NCBI GenBank assembly: GCA_947652605.1
Contig: OX393577.1
Span: 25,609,466 to 25,673,465 of the forward strand
Length of the DNA stretch: 64,000 nucleotides
DNA from: Elmis aenea
Lineage: Eukaryota > Arthropoda > Insecta > Coleoptera > Elmidae
Direction of reading: 5' to 3'
This document shows, piece by piece, positions 33,646 to 45,050 of this stretch. The position numbers were made by a program, and so were the translations under genes. Each line of letters starts with the position of its first letter. Position 1 is the stretch's first letter. The notes beneath the pieces were generated by a model. That model ran no database searches and was not told where the DNA came from. It worked only from the letters and a program-made list of their open reading frames with translations.

Positions 33646-35538
33646 CAGAAATAAAAAAACACTTTATTTTCTAAACACTGTTTTTATTACAAATGGTGTA
33701 AAATTTTTCGTCTTTTTTAAATAATTTTTAACTTTATATTTCTTACAAGAGCCCTTTCAAATTTTTGCATCAGTAGATACTATATAAAATTCTAAATATC
33801 ATAATAAAACATACTATAGTTTAAAAAACAACCGCATAAAACTCATTTAGCGATATTTCATTAAATCAACATTGCCATAAAAAACAAAACGTATCTAAAA
33901 TGTAACAGCATTTTAAAACTGCCAAGTTTTATTACTGTTGCTCCAATAATTTTACTTATTTTATGCAAATTATGACTATGAAAATGGGTGTAATAAAAAT
34001 ATCAAGTAATGGACAGTTTCATTTCTTAATGTATTTTGTTAAGTCACAACTCACATAACAGATTATGACAAAATAATTATTACAGCAACTTATAATAAAA
34101 ATTAAACTAAAATTGATGTACCTATACTATTTATATTTTAAATAAAATATTTACATGTAACACGTGGTTGTTACTCAAAACTCAATTTTAAAGAAAGTAT
34201 GCACGGTCGGTTCTATGTTATATAAATTCCGAATAACAAAGTGTTTTATCATTTTAAGTAACTAATAGGCAAGATTATAATATTTTTTAAAATTGTTGCG
34301 ATAGTGGACAAGGTTAGAAGTTTTTTACATATGTAATCAAGGAAAAAAGGAAAAAAATTATTAACATTATTTTTAATAATTTCTTCGAATACCTAAGTTT
34401 TGAACCTTTTTTCAGAGTTGCTTTCTGCATCAAATTTCGCAACTTCGTTTCAATTTAACCAACGACGTAGCTCTAAACAGAAACGAGAATCCCATGTTTA
34501 GCTTCTAATTTGGGACAACCTGTATGTATATTAGTATATTATGTAAAAAACTATCATGGTGGAGTAGAGTAAAATATTCAATTTGTAGGTAGTAATCTCA
34601 AAATAAATTTTATTAATCATAAAGGATTTAAACATTTTTTACATAGATTTAACAAAAAATCCTTCAAACTGTATCTTGATTGATACCCGTAAATAAGTTT
34701 CAGAAAATGCTTTTGCTAAATAACAAACAAATTTCAGTTAATATATTTCGTGCAAAATTTAACAAGCATGGATTATTTTCAACACATTTTAAAATTTGAA
34801 CTATTCCGTTGCAACAAAATGGAGCAAAAATCTGAATTTTTATGAATATTCAACATTTGCGAAATGTATTTCACTGTTACATATTACACGGTCGAAGTAA
34901 TTTGGTAAAAGTTGATAGGTCAATGGAAGTTACACTGGTTTTATAACATAGTATTCAATTATATCAAGTGTTACACTTTTAATTTTGATAATTAAATAAA
35001 AAGGTCATGCATTTTAGTTTGCTTTCCATGTTAATTACATGTTGCGCAAAATAAAGAAGTCGTTAGGCTCTCTACTTTGAATTTATGTATCGAATTTATA
35101 TACAGCTTCAGATTATTTAAATATGTGTAAGTATGTTATTACGCATTTCTTTAGGATTTACATTTTAGTTCAGTTTTTTGCCAAAGTTGTGTTTTTAATA
35201 ACTTTTTAATTTTTGTAAACTAGCGATGTCGCACTTATATTTTATAATAGCTTGCACCAAAAAAATTGCAAATTTAATTGTTTTTGTTACCATGATATAA
35301 TTGTAAAATATAAAACTTTAAGTATATTTTTGATTTCCTGATGTAAATCACATTATTTTAACAGTTTTCTTATCCAATGTTTCAAGTTGTGGGACCCGTT
35401 TTCCTGATAGGATTATGCAAATTCCTAGGAACAATCCGCTGATATTGTTTATTTATATTTCTTTTTAAACCATGGCAAACTTTAATAGTAAAACTTTCAC
35501 AAACTTAACCATATTTCATTTATGTTTTGCAACACATA
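33646..35538. other. AT-rich intergenic with one solo repeat end
   Basis: Mostly featureless. At about 34480-34530 TTCTAATTTGGGACAACCTGTATG looks like a right terminus of the hairpin type. A related GAGATTCCCATGTTTAAACTT...CACCCGGTATA stretch lies at 54690-54730. No partner arm is seen here. Confidence 0.4.
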
Positions 35539-36100
35539 CAGTGTGTACAAAAAGTAACGTAACGAATAAATATTTCGTCTTGTGTGATAACTTTATAAAA
35601 AAAAGTTTTAAATAAAAGTTGTTTGTGATAATTTACTAAATAACTTTAAATTATTTTCAGCAATACACCGTGTTTTGTTTTTGCGCACCGATACGTCACT
35701 TTGCTTTTTAAATAGAACACCCAGTATATTTTATAATTTTTAGATGTTAAATTCGTTTCTCTTTTAAAATATATAGGTTTTATGTACATAGTTATTTAAA
35801 ATCAGTCGTATTTGAGTTATTTAAGTTTTTATAAAATATCGACAAAAACAGGAGTTTAAAAAAATAATGATATTTCACAACTTGGCTATGTCAGAGCAAA
35901 TTCCTTTGATATCTTAGTTAATAATAGTGTCATAGTGATTTTTGACTAGTTAAAAAAATTACTTATTCGTGTTTAAAGTTTGACTAAGTGGACCGGGCAT
36001 AAGAAACACCTTGTGCATTATTTTACAGTTTTATTTATTTTTTTGTAAAGTTGTCACAAGACGAGATATTGATCCGTTGCGTTACTTTTTGTACACACTG
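35539..36100. mobile_element. hairpin-type repeat with CAGTGTGTACAAAAAGTAAC ends
   Basis: The left end CAGTGTGTACAAAAAGTAAC and the right end (complement, GTTACTTTTTGTACACACTG) are flanked by TA. Both continue into a TATC/TTTCGTCTTGTG block. Inside lie AGAACACCCAGTATA (35716) and a GTGGACCGGGC...AACACCTTGTG block (35980-36015) that mark a nested smaller unit. It is related to 17888-18383. Confidence 0.75.
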
Positions 36101-36520
36101 TATATAAAATTATATATTTTTGAAAAGCTAAAAAAAAAACGCTCTTTTATCTAGTTATAGCCAACCAGGGTTTCCATTTAAAAAAATATAAGTAAGTTTA
36201 TTCCATGTCTTGAAAGTCAAGGTCGTTAAAAATAATAATTTTGTTTTTAAATTAAGCATTGAAATGTTTATATAAAATTATAATAAAACCTTTATAACAT
36301 TTTGTTTTATTTTAATAAATAAAGAAGTTATCGCAAATTTTCAAAAATGATGACATTTCATTATTCGTCCATGATGCCAAAATGGAGAGTGATATAAAAA
36401 ATCCGATTTCTTAAGCGTTCTTTCCTCAAATAATAGCTCAAGAAACCGGTATCAGATTTTTGCTAACTATTATGGTACTAACCGCGATACGCTGTAAATC
36501 ATTCGAATTTGGTCCACCCT
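36101..36520. repeat. degenerate arm related to the 9323 family
   Basis: TAGTTATAGCCAACCAGGGTTTCCATTTAAAAAAATATAAG resembles the right arm of the 9323 element (CCACAGCCAGCTATGACTTCCATTTAAAAAAATGCAAG). A terminus TTTGGTCCACCCTGTGTG lies at about 36510-36526. No gene is seen. Confidence 0.45.
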
Positions 36521-38260
36521 GTGTGTTGCGTGCACTCCAAATCAACTATTAATTTGCTCTGTTACAATATATTTAACAAATATCTAAATATCCTTATTTT
36601 TGTGATTGACGTCTGTCAAAATGACATTTCATGTGAAGATTGGTTGACGACTATTGTTTTAACGACATTCAACCACACCGTCTTAAAAAAATATTAAAAA
36701 TCATGACTACTTTTGTTAAAATTAGAGACGGACATTTTAAAGGACATTTTATTTAAAAGAAATGTCCGATAGGTACGTATTAAAATTAGAAAGAAAGGGT
36801 AAAAGCCATTTTTGATAATCATTTTGAAAATGTTGACAATTTTGTTTTTATTGTACGGTTCTGTTGGGATTTTTATTTACGACTAACGACTTTATTCCAA
36901 CACAAACAAAATATTATAAATATAAATAGGATAACCACTTTTGAAGAGACAAACGTTTTGAAACTGGTCTTGCATTTTGAAAATAAATCATTCCGAAACA
37001 AACAAAATTAATTTTACCTATTTATATTATTAAATAAATCATTTGGACAACTAAACCAATTATCTCAAATGCCATGTTAAATGTAAGAATTTCTTTTAAG
37101 GATGTTTTCTTTAATGCTAACGAAATTTGTGCAAAACGACTTTTGTATTTTAGATGGATTCTTTAAAAACAAAAAATCACTTAATATCATATTTAAAAAG
37201 AGCTACATGATTTGAAAATTACAAACTAAATAACTTACTTTACCTTTCATTTTCTTTCTTTCTGGCTTAATCTGTTATCACTAGGTTTGCGTTAAGTTAG
37301 TCGGTATGCAATTAAGTACGCGGTAAAGAACTTCTGTACGTAATAATTCAATTTACAAAAGGGGAAGTGTTTTTACGAATACAGGTAGTTCTTCATAGAT
37401 ATGTTAAAATACAATTCCGTTATCTTGGATCAGAAAGTAAAATCTGCATAAATAATTATCAAACCGCGCTTATTTCGTCTCGAGCACCATTAAACATAAA
37501 GAATATTAGAAAGGTAATACATTAACTAAACTACTATCTCCAGTGATTGTAAAAACGCAGTTGCACACCCATAGGTCACTCTAGAAATAGTTTAAATGGT
37601 TTTATTGTGGAACATTCTCTTCTTCGAAACTATCTTCATTAACCTGTGTCGCGTAAAGCTACCTAATCAATAAAATTTAATTAGGACAACGCGCTGTTCA
37701 ACGTGCGTGTTTTAGTAATTTATTTATTTGATCTTATGACTTCCAAACTCAAGATTTAGTCTTTTTGGATCATTCCACCCACGATCGTGCATCATTTGCG
37801 GAAACAGTAATTTTATTTTAGCCTTTAGCTTTTAGCCATCACAGGTGTAAATTATTGATAACTATGTGATTCAATAAACTTTCTTTTTCCGAATGGTTTT
37901 GGCAAAAGATTACGTAAATTATGTGGTAGATAAATAAAGTAAGATGTAAAATTATAAAGATTGAAATACTTTTTACGTTCTATGTTTAATATAACCGGGG
38001 CCTTTCGGAGAAGATACAAGGCCCGGGGCAGTGTGACTAAAAACAAAAAGGTCCTCGCTTTCTTGAATTGTTTTAAAATCTGTCCCAGTTCACACTGATG
38101 ACTTTTCTTAAAATTCAAGAGAATTGGAACACGGCATTTTATTAAGAAAAGTACTTTGCACCACATTAAAGCATTAAACATATAACGTATTAAAACTAAA
38201 AAAAAAATCCTCATAGCCAATATTAAAAAAAATTAAATAAAAATTTTGGCATAAAAATAA
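36521..38260. other. AT-rich intergenic, no gene seen
   Basis: A 122-codon minus-strand frame at 37852-38220 has no recognised domain or signal of selection and is probably chance. Confidence 0.4.
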
Positions 38261-38261
38261 T

Positions 38262-38850
38262 AGCATATACTATGCTGATGATGTTGTTCTGATTGTCAAA
38301 AACGAAGACAATCTATAAAGGCAACAACTTCAATTTAACCAAGCCAAAGTCAACAGTATGGAGTAAATCTGCAAAAAAAAAAATGTATAGTGACAGCAAA
38401 GGAACAGGTGAGATGTAAACTAGACATTGAAAGCCAAGTTATAGAAAAAGTTAGGCAGTTTAAATATTTAGGCGTGGAGATCACAACGCAGTCTAACTGA
38501 AGAAGCACAAAAATTATCTATTAAGGTATTAAGGGAATTCCAGATTCCAGATCCCAAGAAAAAGATGAAGAATCAATTAAGATGGCTTGGACACTTACTA
38601 CGCATGCCAGAATGTAGATACGCGAAAATAAGATGGAAAATGCAGATAGAGGAAAGAAGAAATAGAGAAAGACCAAGAATAAAATGGGAAAAAGAAGTGA
38701 GATAGAGACTAGAAGAAAAAGAAGTCAGCTGGAGAGATGTGCCACAATTAGCTAACGAAAGGCAGGAATGGAGAAACATAATACAGATATAGAAAAGCAT
38801 ACCTCAACACCGAAAGGTACAAGAGGAACCAATTAAGAAGAAGAAGGTAT
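38262..38850 (+). pseudogene. RTE-like LINE, reverse transcriptase 3' part
   Basis: From 38271 the frame gives YADDVVLIVKNEDN, the catalytic YADD box of the reverse transcriptase. Next, in other frames, come VRCKLDIESQVIEKVRQFKYLGVEI (38408-38482, the thumb region), then RWLGHLLRMPE (38579 on), SWRDVPQLANERQEWRNI and a tail ending in AAGAAGAAG (38836-38848). Deletions and stops break the frame. The C-terminal tail and GAA-rich end match the fragments at 18400-18812 and 60072-60115, so all three are one family. Confidence 0.85.
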
Positions 38851-39231
38851 TAAGAGCTGTTAACGGTTAGAATAGTTTTGCACATGATTATGCTAAGATG
38901 GTTTTGGACGTCGGTTTTGAACATGATAGCATACCCGTTTGCACTGACGGTTTTGTCAATGGTTTAACTTAGAAAGTTTTGCGTCGATCAAACGCCAGAG
39001 CACAAAAATTGTTTTTCAGGCTATTTAGTTTCGACATTACCTACTGTTCCTTTTATGGAATAATTATCAACTTCCTTAAACTTATTCCATTAGTGCCTCA
39101 TATGCTTTTCTCTGGCATCTTTATTCTAAATTTCAAAAACTTCACTCGTCCCAAACACGGGAAGGTCTTGTACAATTCAATAACTTCAATTGTAAATAAT
39201 TGCTTGCTGAAGTTTTGCATATCATCGATGG

Positions 39232-40361
39232 TTTGGGTGACCAGACGTTCCGATTTCTCGGAACTTTTCCCTATTTTGGTTCAATGTCCCGATGTCGCCA
39301 AGATGTATTTTCGGGACTATTGTGTGTCCCGTTTTTTAAATACTATCATATTTAGTTATCGTATATATACAATTCACAATAAAATGTTAATATTTCTTAA
39401 AAGTCCTTTTGAAAATCTATTTATCTTGTCTATGTAGGTATGTCTGCTTAGAAGAAATCTTCCAAGTGTTCAAAGTATGAAAAGTATGTATGATAAAATA
39501 ATATGAGAAGAATGTTAAAAGGTATATTTTTGTTGACATTGTGATGGGTATCCCAAAAGTGATTATCTATTTTGGTGAATTTAAGTGTTTAAAGAAAAAC
39601 ATATTCTGGCACAATGGTTTGTCCATTATTATACAAATATTGTATAGTAGGTAGTTTATAATTAATATTTTAAAATTGGATTAATTTTACAAATATAAGT
39701 AGCCATGACTGTCAATCTGACATTACTTTCATTAATTTTTTTTATTATCTGTCAATTTTTAAATCAGCGACTTATTTCTTTAACGATTTTGATTAAAATG
39801 AAAAAAAACAAACTATAATAGAGGAAGAGTTTTAATAGTTAAAGAAATAACTCGCTGATTTAAAAATTGACAGATAATAAAAAAATTAATGAAAACTAAT
39901 GTCAGATTGACAGTCATGGCTACTTATATTTGTAAAATTAATCCAATTATAAAATATTAATTATAAACTAAATATTAAACATTTAAGCTTATTAATGGTC
40001 TCAAATGATGCGTAATAATTTTATCTTTCTATTGTTGCCATTAATTTTAATACAAATTCAATTGGGGAGCAGGAATCCGAAAAACAGTTGAAACCAATGT
40101 TAATTCCCTATGTTCACGGCTGGTGGTTAACACTCGGTATAAAATATTTTTTTTAACACTATTTCTTAAATACATAAATTTGTATAATAACGAACCTATC
40201 ATTGTACAAAAAATAATAAAATTCACCAAAATAGATAATCACGTTCTTGAACACTCTGTATTTTGGAAAATTTTGAAAATCGTTGTAACCGAAAAAAAAT
40301 GTTTTTAATTTTTTTTTTGTCGTTTCGTCCTGATTTTTAGTTGTACCGATTTGGTCACCCT
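39232..40361. mobile_element. hAT-like element with exact 8-bp duplication, hosting a nested palindrome
   Basis: Left end TTTGGGTGACCAGACGTTCC and right end (read inward) AGGGTGACCAAATCGGTAC are imperfect inverted repeats. They are bounded by ATCGATGG at 39224-39231 and again at 40362-40369. GGTGACCA ends plus an 8-bp duplication fit the hAT superfamily. No transposase is recognised; the 152-codon frame 38979-39437 crosses the boundary and is spurious. Confidence 0.8.
39540..40261. mobile_element. palindromic element nested inside the hAT
   Basis: GTGATTATCTATTTTGGTGAAT near 39558 recurs in complement near 40225. Inner arms 39645-39790 and 39838-39985 are strongly complementary, covering AGTAGCCATGACTGTCAATCTGAC and TTATTATCTGTCAATTTTTAAATCAGCGA. 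The loop near 39800 is about 50 nt and non-coding. It is another member of the gene-less foldback class. Confidence 0.75.
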
Positions 40362-40589
40362 ATCGATGGCATCTTGAAACCGCAAAAAAAAAAAATTGAA
40401 AACGTAGCAAAACACGTGGAAAAATAATTGAAGTGTGAAATGCGTAGTGAAAAAACAAACAACCGAGCAATGAAAGCAAATACTGTTCTCTCTCCAACAT
40501 GCTCTTAACCACGTGCAAAACTATAGTGTAAACGGCCCTTTAAAGTTAAAGTAACACCACTGCTTTCAAGACATCACGTGGTGGAACGA

Positions 40590-40968
40590 ATATCTGAGAA
40601 TAGAAGGCAAAATAAAATTAACAAAAATATGGTACGCAACCAAAACCAGGGCGGACACAAAATGACTAAACTAAAACAATAGAAATGAAAGTGTTAAGGT
40701 CAATAGTACATGTAAACCTACAAGATCGTCACACAAATAACTCGATAAAGGAAACATGTAATATCCAAGACCTCATAAAATGGTCAAAAGAGCGAGCAAA
40801 GTAAAGAAAAGTAAGTACACGTAAAGCGAACGAGGAGGAACAACGTTGAAGACTCTCCAAAAAAATAGGTGAGGGGCTGGTTTTTCCCATCCATAGAGTA
40901 AAATAGGTTTTGACAAACAAGGATACCCCTGGTCGCAGAAGAAGAAGAAGAAGAAGAAGAAGAAATAA
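40590..40968 (+). pseudogene. LINE 3' fragment with (GAA)n tail
   Basis: Broken frames give MEMKVLRSIV (near 40683), then HTNNSIKETCNIQDLIKWSKERAK and RRRRRRR, with a (GAA)n microsatellite at 40936-40966. MxxLR...I...D...W...R is the layout of the end of RTE-like ORFs. It is a different, older family from the 38262 copy. Confidence 0.55.
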
Positions 40969-42000
40969 ATTTATTGTATTTTGTTTGTTTAATTTTGCAA
41001 GCTTACATTTATCTTAATTTTAATTAAATAAATTGTATGTTTATCCAACAAAATTTAAACTTTCTGAAAAAGATTTTAGTGTATTAGCACTAATAAAAAT
41101 ATTATCCTCAAATAAAAAATACTAGCTGAAAAAAGAAAAATATTACCCTTGAAAAGAAAGTAATCCCTATCAAATAAAGTTAAAAAATGTAGGTAGCTAT
41201 TAAGAATAAATGACCATCGCATGTAAATTTTAGTCAGGTGGTAAAAAAATGGACTACGTCAAATAGTAGCAACAAAAACGTTTGGTATAAAACTATTTAT
41301 GCCGTAAAAAAATTATTTTCAGACTCTTGGCCAACCGTATAGCATGTATGTTATTAAATACCAAATTAAAGATCTACGACGTGCATTTTATTTTTATTTT
41401 GCAATTATGTGTAAATTAACACTTACCTTCCAAAAAAATACTTGATTGTAAAATAAAAGGTGTTATTATATACCTACATTAGAAACCGCAGGTGTATTTT
41501 TCTACTTGAAAGTTAACGATGTGTGATAAAATTAAAAAGTAATATTTGCAATTACATATAATATTAGCACTTTACAAACTTACAGTCTTAAAATTAAATA
41601 ATTAAAGAAGTTTGCCACAAATAATTACATTAATTTTCATCTGGCGAACATATGACTTTAGTAATTGTTTCTTTAATTAGTTTTAAAATCTTGCAGGTCG
41701 TAAGACATACAATGATGGAAACATATTTAAACGTTAATTTCATGCATCGGATATATACAACAATGACGTTATTAGAGTAAAAATAAGTTAGTATTGGCCT
41801 ATTATAAACAAAACTGTTGTTAAGTCTTACATTTTATTTTTCAGTGAGAAACTAATTCGATCAACTTCGCTAGCAACTGCCACAGCATCTTATTAAAATG
41901 TAGGTATAGGTTCGAGTGTGGCTTGAGTTTTGACTTGGCTTCGGCGTCTGCAAAAATTTTATTACAGGAAAAGCCTTACATAAATTACACTAAGGCGCAT
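40969..42000. other. AT-rich intergenic, no gene seen
   Basis: No supported feature. Confidence 0.4.
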
Positions 42001-42009
42001 TAAAATTTA

Positions 42010-42577
42010 AGCAACATCTCTTCTCGGCAAGAGTGCATGAGAAAATGAGTTCAGCAGCTAAATTTATTTTGGCGATAAAGAAACCATGCCTAGAAAAAAT
42101 GGAATTACCTAAACAAACAAAGGTGGAGATTTACCCCAAAGTGTTTAGCCCGGTCCTAATCTTAACCTATAGATGCGAATCATGGACTATGAACAGAACT
42201 CAAAAACCCCGGATTAGGAAAATGGGAATGAGGTTTAAAATTAAAATGGAGGAAAAACAAGTAGGGACAAAACTAGATATCAGAAAACCTTTAAGTACAA
42301 CCAATGGAACACAACGTCTTGGAGGCACAACTAAGCTAGTTAAGTCATGTGCATCGAATGGAAGAAGATAGGATATCCAGAGAGAGCCTATGAAGCATGA
42401 AATGAAGTAAAAATCCAAAAGGGTAAATTACCAAAACAATTTGAAATGGAGGTAAAAGAACCTGTCACGAACAGAGGGCTCGAGTGAAGTAAGGTTAGAG
42501 AGCTAACAAAAGATAAAAAAAGATGAAGGGGGCCACCTAGTAGTAGAGAGGCATAAGATTAAGAAGAAGAAGACAAA
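42010..42577 (+). pseudogene. RTE-like LINE C-terminal relic
   Basis: The frame 42033-42371 contains VEIYPKVFSPVLILTYRCESW followed by T-M-N and RIRKMGMRFKIK. This is the RTE-type pattern of a Y-K-hyd...P-hyd-L-x-Y-G-x-E-x-W strand followed by an aligned MRFLR helix. Downstream pieces RMEEDR and a GAAGAAGAAG end at 42561-42574 complete the 3' tail. It is heavily mutated. The long frame is a survivor of the old ORF, not a functional gene. Confidence 0.65.
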
Positions 42578-42771
42578 AAAGAAGGAGACGAAGTGAAATA
42601 AACTGTGTAATATGGTTTTTGTAGTTAAGGTTTATTTTCTTATAAATAATTTGATTGTCTTTAAAAATATAATAAAAGATACTGCACTAGGAATTTCGAT
42701 TTCTGCTTTAATTTGAATATTGTAATCACATTTATTTCAAATTAATGCTGGATGTAGCATATAATATCAGG

Positions 42772-42835
42772 GCCGTCACACGGGTATGTGCCGCCCTCGG
42801 GCAAACGTTTTAATGCCACCCCTTCCCGGTGTCAT
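42772..42835. repeat. GC-rich hAT-like terminus
   Basis: CAGGGCCGTCACACGGGTAT then GCCGCCCTCGGGCAAA resembles a hAT end with subterminal GCCGCC words. Possible counterparts are at 43566-43590 (TTGCCACCCCAGAGCCGCTCTG) and 45701-45745 (GTGCCGCCCCAAAAAAGTGCC). Neither gives a clear 8-bp duplication. Confidence 0.35.
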
Positions 42836-42973
42836 CAAAATTTACTGACATATAAAAGATGTTCATGTAATTGTTTTTGCAATTAAATAAAATACAACAA
42901 TCTCACAAGTGTTTTAATTTTTTCCTTTTCAGTTGTTATAATTATTAATACATAGTTTAAAAAAAATCTTATA

Positions 42974-43491
42974 CAGGGTGTTTCAGACCACCCGTACCAG
43001 CACTTTTATTCGAAAATGCGACGCCTGACAAAGATGAAGAAAAAGTTTTATGACAAAAGTGCATATGCAGAATTGACTGACGGTATAGCGGACATATTAT
43101 ATATCTAAATGTTCATTTAATTAAATACAAAACTAAAGAAAAAAATGTGGCGTCCAGGACTCAGTTACATGCGAATAGGGTTTTAAATATTGTTATGATT
43201 TAGGTCCAATGAATAATCACAAACTATAGTCATAATCAAAAAATGTCTCATCTAAAAAGTGTTTATTTATCAAATATCTTTCTAATTATGCAATATGCAG
43301 TAAAAACCGGATGGTTCTATTTAAGTTTTTTATGTTGCTTCCTGATTTGGCCACTTCCGGTTTAATCACGAAACCGCTATAGCGTCAGTCAATTCTGCAA
43401 ATGCACTTTTGTCATAAAACTTTTTCTTCATCTTTGTCAGGCGTCGCATTTTCGAATAACAGTGCTGGTACGGGTGGTATGAAACACCCTG
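42974..43491. mobile_element. palindromic MITE, CAGGGTGTTTCAGACCACCC family
   Basis: About 520 bp. The left arm starts CAGGGTGTTTCAGACCACCC and the right arm, read inward, CAGGGTGTTTCATACCACCC. Arms of about 140 bp share GCGACGCCTGACAAAGATGA and AGTCAATTCTGC in complement. TA flanks both sides. The loop (43090-43370) is non-coding. Confidence 0.92.
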
Positions 43492-44876
43492 TATAATGAA
43501 GAAAACTGTAATAATAACCCGCTTACCGGATATGTACTTATGTACTAACTAGTGATGGACTGTAGTTTTGCCACCCCAGAGCCGCTCTGAGTTGCTAGCG
43601 ACGCCTTTGTATAACGTATCATACCATAGTTAATTATGCCATTAGCATTTTAAAACATAGACAAATTTTTAAATGTTTGCTTACTGCAGTGTTTTTTTTT
43701 AATAGATAAGATGTTTATAATAAAATATCTGATCACCTTTTAACGAAATTGGTTTTCTGAAAAATAGTTGTGACTATCCTTAAATAATTGAAAAAAAAAT
43801 AACGGCAAAAGTCGTTTCTAATTGTAAGAATGTTTGAGTCATATTTTTAAGTTACTGTTTTCAAGTTTATGCATTCGTAAAATTTTTAAGTTGTTGGAAA
43901 TAAACATGAAATGTAGTGCAGAAATTGATTTGTGAATTAATTAAAAAGAACGATTTTAATTGTAAGGTGATGCTGTTGCAAGCTATTACAACTAGAGCCT
44001 CGTAAAGTGCTATTAAGATAAAGATTAATTCTGGAGTATTATGCTGAAACAGTTATTACTAAATAAGAAAGTTGAAACTAGAACTAGAACAGAGAATAAA
44101 GATTCCAAGAATGGTAAAATACGCTATAATTAATTACTTCGATTTTATTTTTACTCGAACAATAAGAAAGTCTTTTAAAGGAAATGGAATACACTTCAAT
44201 TTGCTGATTTGTTTTCCGGTCCTATTATAACTGTAATATAACTTTCATACGCTTAATATTTTGCATCACCTGCATTATGTAAAATTATACTTTACATCCT
44301 AAATATTTATGGCGTGGTAAATCGATTAAATAAATCACATAAAAGAAGCTACAAACGGAACATAAATTAAGAGTGTTAAGTATTCAGCTTACAATAATTG
44401 ACTAGGAAATACAGAAAAATTAATAAATATGCACAATTAAATTATGCAGTGTAATGAATTTCTGAATTTAATTGTCATTACAAATGTTCAAATATTTTTC
44501 CTTCATTGTTAATTCTATCATCTCTGTTGTTTAGGCGTTTCTGTTTAGCAGTGTAATAGAATGAGCTCTGGAGGCATTCTTGGAAGTAACATTGTGTAAT
44601 AATTGTGTTTCAGGATAATTTAAACTAATAAAAGGATGCTTCTTAACATGGACATTACCGTAAAAGAATTTTTTAAAAAATTAAGAAATTTTTTAATCAA
44701 GATGTAATTTCATAATAGAATAAATTAATAACGAGCGATAATAAAAGCATTTAGCACAATAATAAAATAAAATATATGAAACAAATAATTTCTAAAAGCT
44801 GTTATATCGTGTTCACTTGTTACCAATAAAATATTGATAATTATAACCACGATCGCCTGTCTTACTTAAAAGAACA
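43492..44876. other. AT-rich intergenic, no gene seen
   Basis: Apart from the GC-rich word cluster at 43566-43590, nothing is recognised. Confidence 0.4.
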
Positions 44877-44877
44877 T

Positions 44878-45050
44878 ACAGGGTGTCCCAAATTTAAGGC
44901 TTAATCACGCTTATCTTAAGAGCTACGAAGTCTGCTAAATCGAGGCAAAGTACAAAACGGATAATTCAATTTACCATCAAACATTTCATCCATTTTAAAC
45001 TATCATCAACTTTCTTATATCTTATGGGCGCATGTTGAAATTTTACATTA
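44878..45050 (+). repeat. solo left arm, CAGGGTGTCCCAAATTTAAG
   Basis: A terminus of the CAGGGTGTCCC type with a preceding TA is followed by arm-like sequence (CTTATATCTTATGGGCGCATG). No complementary right arm is seen within several kb, so this is a truncated copy. Confidence 0.55.

Noticed and set aside
37852..38220. 122-codon minus-strand frame
   Set aside because: No recognisable domain, hydrophobic/Lys-rich composition as expected from AT-rich DNA, no splice or neighbour support.
38979..39437. 152-codon frame
   Set aside because: It crosses the left end of a hAT element with an exact duplication and has no domain; it is a chance frame.
40936..40966. (GAA)n as an independent microsatellite
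   Set aside because: It is placed exactly at the 3' end of a LINE relic and matches the tail type of other copies.
7463..43491. A CRISPR array or prokaryotic inverted-repeat system
   Set aside because: Repeats are not regularly spaced with unique spacers, and introns and insect transposons show a eukaryotic genome.
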